This document shows positions 17,198-25,919 of a stretch of 64,000 nt of DNA, piece after piece. A program made the translations under genes and the position numbers. A model generated the notes under the pieces. That model had not been told where the DNA came from and made no database searches. It saw nothing but the letters and a program-made list of their open reading frames with translations. The number at the start of each line of letters is the position of its first letter. Within the stretch, counting starts at the first letter, position 1. This DNA is from Actinokineospora bangkokensis (lineage in GTDB: Bacteria; Actinomycetota; Actinomycetes; Mycobacteriales; Pseudonocardiaceae), in contig NZ_MKQR01000011.1 of NCBI RefSeq assembly GCF_001940455.1, positions 297,606 through 361,605 of the forward strand, in the 5' to 3' direction.

Positions 17198-18433
17198 TCA
17201 GCCGAAGAGCGTCTGACCGATGAGGAACACGTTCAGCCCGGAGATCACCAGGGCCACCACCCACCCGGCGGCGGTGGTGGCGCGCCGGTTCACCAGCGCG
17301 CCCATGACGTCGCGCCTGCGGCCCAGCAGCACCACGGGCACCAGCGCGAACGGGATGCCGAAGGAGAGCACCACCTGGCTGAGCACGAGCGCCTGGGTCG
17401 GGTCCACCCCGAGGACCAGGACGACGAGCGCGGGCGCCATGGTCGCGGCGCGGCGCACCAGCGGGGTGAGCCTGCGGCGCAGGAACCCCGCCATGACGAC
17501 CTCGCCCGCGTAGGTGCCGACGCTGGAGGCGGCCAGGCCCGAGGCCAGCAGCGCCAGGCCGAAGGCGACCCCGGCGCCGGTGCCCAGGGTGGCGCCCAGG
17601 CCCGCGTGCACGTCGGCCAGCGACTCGGCGGGCAGGTCGGTGCCGTGCAGGCTGGCCGCGGCCACGAGCAGCATGCTGACGTTGACCAGACCCGCGACGC
17701 CCAAGGCGATGAGCAGGTCGACCAGGCAGGCGCGCAACCGGGTGCGGGGGGCGGCGCCGTTGTCGCGGCGGGCGAGCGCGCTGTGCAGGTAGATGGCGTG
17801 CGGCATGACGGTGGCGCCGAGCATGCCGGTGGCGAGCAGGACGCTGTCCGCGCCGTCGAAGGTGGGGACGAGGCCCGCCCCCACGCCGTCGAGCGGGCCC
17901 AGCCGGGTGGTCTGGTAGAGGAACCCCGCCAGCACCACGGCCAGCAGGGTCACCACGACCACCTCGAAGCGGCGCCTGCCCGCCGGGGCGACGGCCAGCA
18001 CCACCAGCGACACCAGGGCGGTGATCAGCGCGGCGGGCACGGTCGGGATGCCGAAGAGCAGGTTGAGCGCGATGGCGGCGCCGACGAACTCCGCGAGGTC
18101 GGTGGCGGCGGTGACGACCTCCGCCTGGCCCCACAGCAGCAGCGTCACCGGCCGCGGGTAGTTCTCCCGGCACAGCTCGGGCAGCGTGCGCCCGGTGGCG
18201 GTGCCCAGCTTGGCCGCGAGGTACTGCACGAACACGGCGGTGGCGCTCGCGGCCACCACCACCCACAGGAGCAGGTAGCCGTAGCGGGCGCCGCCCGCGG
18301 TGTTGGTGGCGAAGTTGCCCGGGTCGACGTAGGCGACCGCGACCACGAACGCCGGGCCCAGCAGCGCGGCGGTCGACCGCAGCCGGGCCAGGGGGCGCAC
18401 GGGCAGGGCCGCGGGCAGGGCGGAGTCCACCAC
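17198..18433 (-). CDS. mntH: Nramp-family divalent metal transporter MntH
   Basis: A 411-residue membrane transporter with about eleven TM helices. The two metal-binding signatures of the Nramp family are present: YVDPGNFATN in TM1 and ATVMPHAIYLHSALA in TM6 (DPGN and MPH). These give the Asp, Asn, Met ligands for proton-coupled uptake of manganese or iron. The GTG at 18433 has AGGAG about 10 bases upstream. Upstream on the same strand lies manganese catalase, with an intervening hairpin at 18466-18495, so the two are separately terminated but functionally linked: Mn import supports the Mn enzyme. No MntR gene is visible in the window. Confidence 0.95.
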   Translation of the reverse strand: MVDSALPAALPVRPLARLRSTAALLGPAFVVAVAYVDPGNFATNTAGGARYGYLLLWVVVAASATAVFVQYLAAKLGTATGRTLPELCRENYPRPVTLLLWGQAEVVTAATDLAEFVGAAIALNLLFGIPTVPAALITALVSLVVLAVAPAGRRRFEVVVVTLLAVVLAGFLYQTTRLGPLDGVGAGLVPTFDGADSVLLATGMLGATVMPHAIYLHSALARRDNGAAPRTRLRACLVDLLIALGVAGLVNVSMLLVAAASLHGTDLPAESLADVHAGLGATLGTGAGVAFGLALLASGLAASSVGTYAGEVVMAGFLRRRLTPLVRRAATMAPALVVLVLGVDPTQALVLSQVVLSFGIPFALVPVVLLGRRRDVMGALVNRRATTAAGWVVALVISGLNVFLIGQTLFG

Positions 18434-18465
18434 CGGCCTGTCTCCTCTCGTTGCGGGTGCACCGC

Positions 18466-18495
18466 GGTGGCCGGGGGCGCGCGCCCCCGGCCACC
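18466..18495 (-). terminator. Palindromic terminator after Mn catalase
   Basis: A perfect 30-bp palindrome (15-bp arms GGTGGCCGGGGGCGC and its complement, no spacer) begins 6 bases past the catalase stop codon, between it and mntH. Confidence 0.75.
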
Positions 18496-18500
18496 GGGGA

Positions 18501-19364
18501 TCAGGTGAGCTTCTTGATGGCCTTCTCGATCAGCCCGAGGTTCGCCGGGCTGGTCGCGTAGAGCAGCGGGTCCGGCTTGGGCGCCGAGGCCACGTCACCG
18601 AGGGGCTGCGGGTCCTGCAGGTAGCTGAACTCGTGGGTGCCGTCGGGGGCCGGGCCCGACGCCCAGCGGCCCTCGGCGCCGTGGGTGCCGTCGGACAGGT
18701 GCCAGATGGTGCCCGCGTGCTCCACGTGCTCCTCGTCGAACAGCGCGCTCGGGGTGACCGGGCCCTCCAGCCCGTCCTCCTGGAGCTCCTCGATCGCGGC
18801 CAGCCACATGTTCTGGTGGACGGTGTCGCGGGCGAGGTTGAACCGGAGCATGTCGCGCACGCCCGGGTCGTCGGTCATGTTGTAGAGCCGAGCGGTCTGG
18901 AGCCTGCCCTGGGCCTCCGCGGCGACGTTGGTGCGAAAGTCGGCCATCAGGTTGCCGCTGGCGACGATGTAGCGGCCGTTCCACGGCACCCCGTTGGAGT
19001 CGGACAGGGTGGCCCCGCCGCCGCTGACGATGGCCTGCTGCGGGTCCATGCCGCCGACGACCGCGGCCAGCACCGGGTCGGCGCCGACCATGGCGGCGGT
19101 GGTCTCGGCCGGGGCGCCTTCGAGCAGCCGGGCGACCATGACGCTGAGCATCTCCACGTGGCCGATCTCCTCGGTGGCCACGTCCATGATGAGGTCCTTG
19201 TACTTGCCGGGCATCCGGCAGTTCCAGCCCTGGAACAGGTACTGCATGGTCACGGTCATCTCGCCCCACGCGCCGCCGATCAGCTCCTGGAGCTTGCGCG
19301 CGTACACCGGGTCGGGCTTCTCCGGCTTGGCCTCGAACTGCAACCTGCTGGTGTGGGTGAACAT
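18501..19364 (-). CDS. Manganese catalase
   Basis: A non-haem dimanganese catalase of 287 residues, starting at the ATG at 19364 with GGAGG 6 bases upstream. The four-helix bundle ligands are visible: GAWGEMTVTMQYLFQGW (Glu) in helix 1, DVATEEIGHVEMLSVMV (Glu, His, Glu) in helix 2, FRTNVAAEAQGRLQTARL (Glu) and RDTVHQNMWLAAIEEL (His) in later helices. A long C-terminal tail with the GLIEKAIKKL helix is usual. It disproportionates hydrogen peroxide and is often induced in stress or development. It stands next to mntH and diverges from a BTAD regulator across 193 bp that contains an imperfect palindrome at 19487-19502. Confidence 0.95.
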   Translation of the reverse strand: MFTHTSRLQFEAKPEKPDPVYARKLQELIGGAWGEMTVTMQYLFQGWNCRMPGKYKDLIMDVATEEIGHVEMLSVMVARLLEGAPAETTAAMVGADPVLAAVVGGMDPQQAIVSGGGATLSDSNGVPWNGRYIVASGNLMADFRTNVAAEAQGRLQTARLYNMTDDPGVRDMLRFNLARDTVHQNMWLAAIEELQEDGLEGPVTPSALFDEEHVEHAGTIWHLSDGTHGAEGRWASGPAPDGTHEFSYLQDPQPLGDVASAPKPDPLLYATSPANLGLIEKAIKKLT

Positions 19365-19557
19365 CGGGGTCCTCCATCCGACGGTGCTGCCGATTCCACT
19401 GGCGACGCTAGGGACCGGGCGCGACCGCACCGGCACGCGCGCGTGACAGCGGCATCGTCCACACCGGTCGGGGCGCCGGAACCGGCTTGTTCCATGGTTC
19501 AACCGCTCGCGGGTGGGCACTCGGGGGCTCGTGGCCCATTCCGCTTCGGAGGTCGAC

Positions 19558-20256
19558 ATGGGAGTAGTGGTTCGGCTGCTGGGCGGGTTCGCCCTGGCGG
19601 TCGACGGCGCGGCGGTGCCGGTGCTGCCCGGCGCGCAGCGGTTGGTGGCGCTGGTGGCCCTGGCGGACGGGCCGCTGCGGCGGTCGCGGGCCGCCGCGCT
19701 GCTGTGGCCCGCGGCCAGCCCCGCGCGCGCGGCGTCGTGCCTGCGCTCGACGCTGTACCGGGTGGCCAGGGCGTGCCGCGACGTGCTGAGCGCCGAGGGG
19801 GACCGCCTGGCGGTGAACCCGGCCGTGCAGGTGGACGTGCACCTGGTGCGCACGGTGGCGGTCGGGGCGACGCCCGCGCCGCTGCCGCTGGGTGAACTGC
19901 TGCCCGGGTGGGAGGACCGGTGGGTGCAGGAGGAGCGGGACCGGTTGCACCACACCAGGTTGCGCGCCCTGGAGCGCCTGAGCGCCGCCTACCGCGACCG
20001 CGGCGAGCACCTGCTGGCGCTGCAAGCCGCCGACGCCGCCGTGCGCACGGACCCGTTGCGCGAGAGCGCCCACCGCGAGCTGATCCGCGTGCACCTCGCG
20101 GGCGGCAACCACGCCGACGCCATGCGCCAGTACCGCTACTGCTCCAGCCTGCTGCGCGCGGAACTGGGCGTGCGCCCGTCCCCGGACACCACCGCCCTGG
20201 TGCGCGCCCTGGTGGCCGAGCAGCCGGTCCCCCGCGGTCGAGAGGTGATCGGTTAG
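19558..20256 (+). CDS. BTAD/SARP-type transcriptional regulator
   Basis: A 232-residue regulator beginning at the ATG at 19558 (GGAGG 5 bases upstream). Residues 1-90 form the OmpR-like winged helix (VRLLGGFALAVDGAAV, RRSRAAALLWP, SCLRSTLYRVARACRD). Residues about 95-225 form the bacterial transcriptional activation domain with TPR-like helices (LRALERLSAAYRDRGEHLLALQAADAAVRTDPLRESAHRELI, then MRQYRYCSSLLRAELGVRPSPDT). This is the domain architecture of small SARP activators, which often control secondary metabolite or stress genes. It lies divergent from manganese catalase, the obvious candidate target. The end overlaps the convergent glycosyltransferase stop by 4 bases. Confidence 0.9.
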   Translation: MGVVVRLLGGFALAVDGAAVPVLPGAQRLVALVALADGPLRRSRAAALLWPAASPARAASCLRSTLYRVARACRDVLSAEGDRLAVNPAVQVDVHLVRTVAVGATPAPLPLGELLPGWEDRWVQEERDRLHHTRLRALERLSAAYRDRGEHLLALQAADAAVRTDPLRESAHRELIRVHLAGGNHADAMRQYRYCSSLLRAELGVRPSPDTTALVRALVAEQPVPRGREVIG

Positions 20257-21080
20257 GGGGACGCTCGGACGTCCATGGCCTCGACCGAGCGGTCGGTGAC
20301 CGTGGTGGGGGACTCCAGGTGGACGGCACCGCTGGGGAGGATGCCCGCGCCGCCGTAGCGGGACATCACCGCGAGCTGGGCGCGCACGTCCTCGCCCGCG
20401 TGCGCGGCGGGCAGGTCGGGCCAGAAGTCGAAGCCGCCGCAGTCGAGCAGGGCCGCCCGGTCGAACAGCACGCAGCCGCCGACCCAGGCGACCTTGTACG
20501 CCCGCCACTCCCCCGGCGCCAAAGCGAGCCGCTGCGCCAGGTGCAGCGGGTTGGCCGCGTTGTGCAGGGTCCAGCGCTGCCACGCGGCGCTGTCGCGGGT
20601 GACGACCTCGGGCAGCACGGGGCCCGCCCACTCCTCGAACGGCTCCAGCTGGTGCGGGCGGTGGTCGTCCACGTAGGACAGACCGGTGAGCGCGGCGCCG
20701 ACGAACCCGCAGCCGAGCCGGGTGATGGCGGCGTGCAGTCGGGACAGGGTGCCCGGTTCCAGCCACACGTCGTCGTCGAGGAACAGCACGTGCGCCGCGC
20801 GGGCGCGGGAGAGCAGGTGGGCGCGCTGCTGGGCCATGCCGCGCCGGGGCAGGTTGCGGGCGAAGAGCACCGGCACCCCGCGCAGCCCCAGCACCCGGGC
20901 CACCGAGCGGGCGGCGGGGGTGTCGTAGGAAGGGGTGTCGTCGGACTGGTCGCTGACGACGACGCGGAACGACGGGTGGTCCTGGGCGGCGAGCCCGGAC
21001 AGGGTGGTGGCCAGTTCCACCGGGCGGTTGCGGGTGGGGATCAGCACGTCCAGCCGGGGGGCGTCAGGGGTCTCGGGCAC
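20253..21080 (-). CDS. Family 2 glycosyltransferase
   Basis: A 275-residue GT-A fold enzyme starting with GTG at 21080. The nucleotide-sugar binding strand is LDVLIPTRNRPVELATTLSGL. The DxD-type metal motif is LFLDDDVWLEPGTL, and the acceptor side shows WVGGCVLFDRAALLDCGGFD and HAGEDV, the later acidic motif. No TM helix is seen, so the enzyme is soluble or peripheral. The donor sugar and acceptor are unknown. It stands alone between the BTAD gene, convergent with a 4-base overlap, and the hydrolase remnant upstream. I see no polysaccharide export genes nearby that would define its pathway. Confidence 0.88.
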   Translation of the reverse strand: MPETPDAPRLDVLIPTRNRPVELATTLSGLAAQDHPSFRVVVSDQSDDTPSYDTPAARSVARVLGLRGVPVLFARNLPRRGMAQQRAHLLSRARAAHVLFLDDDVWLEPGTLSRLHAAITRLGCGFVGAALTGLSYVDDHRPHQLEPFEEWAGPVLPEVVTRDSAAWQRWTLHNAANPLHLAQRLALAPGEWRAYKVAWVGGCVLFDRAALLDCGGFDFWPDLPAAHAGEDVRAQLAVMSRYGGAGILPSGAVHLESPTTVTDRSVEAMDVRASP

Positions 21081-21122
21081 GCGACCGGATAACCCCGGGA
21101 GCAGCGGTGAAACCCGCCAGCA

Positions 21123-21581
21123 CTACTGCGCGGCGTGCTCGCCCAGGAAGTCCAGCAGTACCCGGTGCGCGCGCCGCAGCCCCGCGACGCCGACGTCGGC
21201 GGCCGTGGACGTCCACAGCGTCGCCAGCGCCCACCGGTTCGCCGCCTTGTGGTGGCGGCGCACCGGGGTGGCCAGCTCGTCGCGGTGCCTGCCGTGCCAA
21301 AGGCACGCCACGGCGGGCATCCTGCGCAGCAGCGTCGACCCCGGGCGCGCGGAGTCGGACCGGCCGTGCCTGGGCAAGTCCCACGTGGCGACCCGGGCGG
21401 CGAGCAGCCGCAGCTGCGGGCCGAAGCACCGACCGTCCAGCCCGGCGCCGTGGGTGAACACCGCGACCGGGCCGTCGCCGCCGCCTGCGGCGCACCACAG
21501 CGTCCGGCCGCCGCGGTCCAACCGGAACTCCGACAGCGGCGGCAGCGGCGGCCAGGGCGGCGGTGTCGCGCGGGCGCTCAC
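21123..21581 (-). pseudogene. Internally deleted alpha/beta-hydrolase remnant
   Basis: A 152-residue frame starting at GTG 21581, overlapping the SDR stop codon as GTGA. The first about 75 residues look like the start of an alpha/beta hydrolase: EFRLDRGGRTLWCAAGG, then VAVFTHGAGLDGRCFGPQ with the HG oxyanion segment, and VATWDLPRHGRSDSARPG. The expected G-x-S-x-G nucleophile elbow, the lid, the catalytic Asp and the His-containing strands are missing. The sequence jumps to an unrelated-looking basic stretch and a hydrolase-like end (VLLDFLGEH). Family members are normally 230-290 residues. I therefore call it a deletion derivative that is unlikely to be active, although the reading frame is open and coupled to the SDR gene. 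Confidence 0.6.
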
Positions 21582-22405
21582 CCGACGCTGCGCCAGGAGT
21601 CCGAGCCCAGGTGCGACCCGGCCTGCGGACCCATGAGCAGCATGCCGCCGTCGACGACGTAGGACGCCCCGGTGACGTACGCGGCGGCGGGCGAGCACAG
21701 GAACGCCACCACGGCGGCGACCTCACCCGCGTGCCCCGGCCTGCCCAGCGGCACCCCGGGCCGCGGCTCGGTCTCCGGGTCGGTGTCCTCCTGCCCCGTC
21801 ATCGGGGTGGAGATCTCCCCTGGGGCCACGGAGTTGACGGTGATGCCGTGCTCGGCCAGCTCCAGGGCGAGCACCTTCGTCAGCGCGCCCGCCCCGGCCT
21901 TGGCCGCGCAGTAGGGCGCCGCCCCGACGCGCGGGGCGTGCTCGTGGACGCTGGTGATGGTGACGATCCGCCCGCCGCGCCCCGCCCGCACCATGTGCCG
22001 CGCGGCGCGCTGGGCGCACAGGAACGCGCCGTCGAGGTCGACCGAGATCACCCGCCGCCAGGTCGCGAAGTCCATGTCCAGCGCGGGTTCGGCGCTGCCG
22101 GTGCCCGCGCAGTTGACCAGGACGTCCACGCCGCCGAGGTCGTCCACCAGCGCGTCGACCACGTCGGCGGCGCCGGGCAGGTCGGTGAGGTCCAGCCTGC
22201 GCACGTGGGCCGCCACCCCGTGCCCCCTGGCCTCCTCGGCGGTGGCGCGCGCCCCCGCCTCGTCCTCGTGGAAGGTGATGCCCACGTCCACCCCGGCCCC
22301 GGCCAGGGCCGCGACCACGGCCCGGCCGATGCCGGAGTCGGACCCGGTCACCACGGCCCGGCGGGGTGGCGCGCTGCGGTCGGCCCGGGGAGCTGGTTGC
22401 GTCAT
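21578..22405 (-). CDS. Short-chain dehydrogenase/reductase
   Basis: A 275-residue classical SDR (start ATG 22405). The cofactor loop TGSDSGIG, the NCAG variant of NNAG, and the catalytic set Ser (ITSVHEHAP) and YCAAK are all present. The C-terminal VTGASYVVDGGM is that of the glucose 1-dehydrogenase-like group. It uses NAD(P)(H) on an unidentified alcohol, ketone or sugar. The absence of an acidic residue right after the second strand and the following HEDEAG leave cofactor preference open. It is translationally coupled to the hydrolase remnant and divergent from an M20 amidohydrolase. A perfect tandem 17-bp repeat lies in the shared gap. Confidence 0.92.
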   Translation of the reverse strand: MTQPAPRADRSAPPRRAVVTGSDSGIGRAVVAALAGAGVDVGITFHEDEAGARATAEEARGHGVAAHVRRLDLTDLPGAADVVDALVDDLGGVDVLVNCAGTGSAEPALDMDFATWRRVISVDLDGAFLCAQRAARHMVRAGRGGRIVTITSVHEHAPRVGAAPYCAAKAGAGALTKVLALELAEHGITVNSVAPGEISTPMTGQEDTDPETEPRPGVPLGRPGHAGEVAAVVAFLCSPAAAYVTGASYVVDGGMLLMGPQAGSHLGSDSWRSVG

Positions 22406-22427
22406 GCGCCCCGGTTGCCCGCACAGG

Positions 22428-22461
22428 TGCCATTCATGCGCGGCTGCCATTCATGCGCGGC
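22428..22461. repeat. Perfect tandem duplication of a 17-bp unit
   Basis: TGCCATTCATGCGCGGC occurs twice with no spacer (22428-22444 and 22445-22461) in the divergent gap between the SDR gene and the M20 amidohydrolase gene. It may be a recent slippage duplication or a pair of regulator half-sites one and a half helical turns apart. Confidence 0.9.
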
Positions 22462-22536
22462 CCGCGCTGCCCGTCCCGGCCGCAAGCGCGGTGGGCCCGG
22501 CGGTTCGAGCGCCGCGATCGGGGTACACGCGGGGGC

Positions 22537-23715
22537 ATGCCGACCCCCGATGACCCGCACCAGTCGATCACCCGGCGCGTGGCGGACCTGGCCGACGAGG
22601 TGTGGGCGACGGCGTGCGCCCTGCACGCGGACCCGGAGTGCGCCTTCGACGAGCACCGGGCCGCCGCACTGCTGTCCACGGCGCTGGAGCGCGGCGGCTA
22701 CGGGGTGCGGCGCGGGGTGGCCGGGATGCCGACGGCGTTCACCGGGGAGGCGGGGTCGGGCGGGCCGTCGGTGGCGCTGCTGATGGAGTACGACGCGCTG
22801 CCCGGGATGGGGCACGCGTGCGGGCACAACCTCATCGCGGCGGCGGGGTTGGGTGCGGCGCTGGCCGTGCGGCCGCTGCTGGACCGGGTGCCCGGCCGGG
22901 TGCTCGCGGTCGGCTCGCCCGCGGAGGAGGGCGGCGGGGGCAAGGTCGCCGAGGTGCGGGCCGGGGTGTTCGACGGGGTGGACGCGGCGCTGATGGTCCA
23001 CCCGGGGGTGCACAGCTGGTCGTGGGCGCCGCTGACCGCGCAGGTGGAGTTGGAGGTGGTGTTCCACGGGCGGGCCGCGCACCCCACGGGCAACCCCGCC
23101 GAGGGGCGGGACGCGCTCGCCGCGCTCGTGCAGCTCTACACCACCCTCGGCGCGCTGCGCCCGCACCTGCCGCCCGGCGCGCACGTCCAGGGGATCATCA
23201 CCGAGGGCGGGGTGGCCACCAACGTCGTCCCCGACCGCGCGGTGGGCCGGTTCGGGCTGCGCGCGGCGACCACCACGGCCCTGCGCGGGCTGGTCGACCG
23301 GGTGGAGGAGGCGGCCCGGTCGATGGCCTGGGTCACCGAGACCACGGTGGAGGTCCACGCGCTGCGCGAGCCGTACGCGCACTTCCGGCGCAACGAGGCG
23401 CTGGCCGACCGGTTCGCCGAGCACCTGCCCTTCGCGCTGGCGCTGCCGACCCCGGGGGTGCAGCTCGGGTCGTCGGACATGGGCAACGTCAGCGTCGAGG
23501 TGCCCGCGATCCACCCGTTCCTGGCCATCACCGGGCCCGGCGGCTCCGACCACACCCCTGAGTTCGCCCGGGCGGCGGCGGGTCCCCGGGCTCGCGAGGT
23601 GGTCCTGGCCGCCGCCGAGGCGCTCGCGCACACCGCCGCGGACGTCCTGCTCGACGACGGGCTGCGGGAGCGCGCGTGGGCGGAGTTCCGCGAACGCGGG
23701 CGAGTCGAGGCCTGA
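22537..23715 (+). CDS. M20-family amidohydrolase/metallopeptidase
   Basis: A 392-residue binuclear zinc amidohydrolase (ATG 22537). MEYDALPGMGHACGHNLIAAAG contains metal ligands typical of the aminoacylase/AbgB-like M20 group (Asp and the CGHN motif). VGSPAEEGGGGKV gives the catalytic Glu and ligand Glu. A dimerisation domain (FHGRAAHPTGNPAEGRDALAALV) is inserted in the middle, and GPGGSDHTPEF near the end supplies the last His. Relatives hydrolyse N-acyl amino acids, p-aminobenzoyl-glutamate or similar amides. The strict substrate is unknown. It is in its own transcription unit and convergent with the phosphatase gene, only 6 bases away. Confidence 0.9.
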   Translation: MPTPDDPHQSITRRVADLADEVWATACALHADPECAFDEHRAAALLSTALERGGYGVRRGVAGMPTAFTGEAGSGGPSVALLMEYDALPGMGHACGHNLIAAAGLGAALAVRPLLDRVPGRVLAVGSPAEEGGGGKVAEVRAGVFDGVDAALMVHPGVHSWSWAPLTAQVELEVVFHGRAAHPTGNPAEGRDALAALVQLYTTLGALRPHLPPGAHVQGIITEGGVATNVVPDRAVGRFGLRAATTTALRGLVDRVEEAARSMAWVTETTVEVHALREPYAHFRRNEALADRFAEHLPFALALPTPGVQLGSSDMGNVSVEVPAIHPFLAITGPGGSDHTPEFARAAAGPRAREVVLAAAEALAHTAADVLLDDGLRERAWAEFRERGRVEA

Positions 23716-23721
23716 GCGGCC

Positions 23722-25668
23722 CTACCGGGTGGTGTGCGGCAGCGACGCCAGGCCGAGCACGTGCTGGGCCACCGAGCCCTCCGGGGCGAACAGCAGCAGC
23801 TCGGCGCCGTTGCGGGTGCTCCTGGCCACCGCCCGGTGCAGCAGCGCCACCGCGGCGCTGGCCAGCAGGGAGACCCCGGACAGGTCGAGGGTGATGCTCA
23901 CGGTGCCGCCGAAGGTGCGCCGCTCCAGCTCCGCGGTCAGCGCCGGGGCGCTGGTGCCGTCGAAGTCGCCGAGCAGCAGCACCCGCGCGGGCTCCGGGCT
24001 GTCGAGCACGAGGCCGTGGCGGACCAGGCCCGCGGCCGGGGCGGCCGACCCGACGTCGGCGGCGAGCAGGTGCCGGGCGGGCCGGGTGAGCTGGTGGCGC
24101 ACGGTGACCGTGGTGCCGCCCGGACCGCGCGCGACGCGCAGGTCGTCGACGAAGTGGCTGGTCATGGCCAGGCCCAGGCCGTCGTCGGCGGGGGCGGACA
24201 GGTCCCGGGCGGCGCGCGGGCGCCACTGGCCCGCGTCGGTGACGGCGACCTCGGCCACCCCGTCGGCGTGCAGCTCGGCCCGCACGCCGACCTCGCCGCC
24301 CGGGTCGCCGTGCTCGCCCGCGTTGGTGACCAGCTCGGTGATGGCGTGCTGGAGGGCCAGCGCGTCCTCCGCGCCGCAGCCGATGGCCGCCAGCCAGTCG
24401 GTGAACCCGCCGCGGACCGCGCCCGCCGCCGCCGGGCCCGCGGGGACCCTGGTCCGCCACACCGGGGCGGGCGCGATGAGCTGGGCGGCGAGCAGGGTGA
24501 CGTCGTCGGTGTGCCCGGTGGCGCGGATGACCAGCTCGGGCACCAGGGTGGTGGCGCGCTCGGCCGCGCTGAGCCCGGGGGTGCGCAGGCCCCGGTCGGC
24601 CACGGCCGCGGCGGCGGCGCTGACCAGCTCGGCGGTGGCGGTCCCGGGCTCGCGGCCGGGCCGCTCGATGATGCCGTCGGTGTAGAGCAGCAGCACCTCG
24701 CCGGGTTCGAGGCGGTCGGTGCGGCGCGTCCACGCCCCGGCCCCGGTCCCCAGCGGCGGCCCCACCACCGCGGTGGTGTCCCTGGCGCCGTCGCCGGAGA
24801 CGACCAGCGGCAGCGGGTGCCCGGCGCTGACCAGCTCGACGTCCCCGCCGGGGTCGAGGGCCACCACGCACAGCGTCGCGCCGAACACGCCGGTCGAGCG
24901 CCGCGCCACCCGGTGCGCGGCGGCCACCGCCAGCCCCGGGTCGCCGGTCTCGTCCAGGCGGTCGTGGACCACCGCCCGCAGCTGGGCCATGGCGGCGGAG
25001 GCGGCGACCCCGTGGCCCACGACGTCGCCCACGGCCAGCCCCACCCGCCCGTCCGGTAGGGGCACCACGTCGAACCAGTCGCCGCCCGCGGACTCCTCGG
25101 CGTCGGCGGCGAGGTAGCTGGCCGACACCAGCACCGAGGGCAGCACCGGCAGCCCGCGCGGCAGCAGCTGGCGCTGGAGGGCGGCCATGGCCTCGCGCGC
25201 GTCGCCGTAGCGCTGCTCGGCCGCCGCCACTTCGCCGCGGGCGAGCTGGCGGTCGCGCACCGCACCGGTCACGTCGAGGAAGTGCAGCAGCGTGCCGGTG
25301 ACGGTCCCGCCCACCCGGTGCGGGGTGACGACAAAGTCGTAGAAGTGGTCGACCGGCACCCCGGACCCGTCGAGGTCGAGCTGCAACCGCCACTCGCGGC
25401 CGACCTGGGCCTGGCCGGTGGTGAGCACCCGGTCGAACATCTCCAGCACCTGCTGGCCGCGCAGCTCCGGGAACAGCTCCTCGATGGGCAGGCCGAGCAC
25501 CCGCTCCCGGCCCGCCGAGGCCCGGTAGGCGGCGTTGGCGGCGATCACCCGGTGCCGCGCGCCCGCGGTCGCGACCACCGGCAGGGGAACCTGCTCGAAC
25601 ACGCCGAGGACGACGCCGGCCGCGCCCGCCCGCTGCTCGTCGTCGTCCTGCACCTGGTCGTCCTGCAC
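23722..25668 (-). CDS. PAS-SpoIIE phosphatase with HATPase and STAS domains
   Basis: A 648-residue regulator with four domains in one chain. PAS is at about 20-135 (FEQVPLPVVATAG, IAANAAYRASAG). A SpoIIE/PP2C phosphatase is at about 160-390 (LQRQLLPRGLP, GGDWFDVVPL, VGDVVGHG, LLLYTDGIIE, GHTDDVTLLA). An RsbW-like HATPase follows at about 410-520 (LQHAITELVTNAGEHGDPGG with the N-box, and DDGLGLAM). An RsbV-like STAS is at about 545-645 (LLLGDFDGTSAPAL, ITLDLSGVSLLASAAVALL). The start is the GTG at 25668 with GGGAGG 4 bases upstream. It belongs to partner-switching signalling that frees sigma factors. Carrying phosphatase, anti-sigma kinase and antagonist modules together is notable. No sigma factor gene is adjacent. 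Confidence 0.92.
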   Translation of the reverse strand: MQDDQVQDDDEQRAGAAGVVLGVFEQVPLPVVATAGARHRVIAANAAYRASAGRERVLGLPIEELFPELRGQQVLEMFDRVLTTGQAQVGREWRLQLDLDGSGVPVDHFYDFVVTPHRVGGTVTGTLLHFLDVTGAVRDRQLARGEVAAAEQRYGDAREAMAALQRQLLPRGLPVLPSVLVSASYLAADAEESAGGDWFDVVPLPDGRVGLAVGDVVGHGVAASAAMAQLRAVVHDRLDETGDPGLAVAAAHRVARRSTGVFGATLCVVALDPGGDVELVSAGHPLPLVVSGDGARDTTAVVGPPLGTGAGAWTRRTDRLEPGEVLLLYTDGIIERPGREPGTATAELVSAAAAAVADRGLRTPGLSAAERATTLVPELVIRATGHTDDVTLLAAQLIAPAPVWRTRVPAGPAAAGAVRGGFTDWLAAIGCGAEDALALQHAITELVTNAGEHGDPGGEVGVRAELHADGVAEVAVTDAGQWRPRAARDLSAPADDGLGLAMTSHFVDDLRVARGPGGTTVTVRHQLTRPARHLLAADVGSAAPAAGLVRHGLVLDSPEPARVLLLGDFDGTSAPALTAELERRTFGGTVSITLDLSGVSLLASAAVALLHRAVARSTRNGAELLLFAPEGSVAQHVLGLASLPHTTR

Positions 25669-25919
25669 GTCGCCTCCCTCCGGGGTCCCCCGGAGCGGTC
25701 CTCCGCCGCGAGCAGTCCTGCCGGACAGCATCCACGACGGCCCACCAGCGCCGACGCCCGCCCCCGCCCACCCGGAGAGCACTTGCGGGGCGTGCGCTGC
25801 GTGCGTGCCGTTGAGCCAGGCCGCGCGCGCAGCACCCGCGGGTGGCACCGCTCACCGCCGCGGCCACTGCCCGTCCGCCGGGTAGGGGGTGCGCTCGCGC
25901 CGGGATGCGGCGGTGCCAC

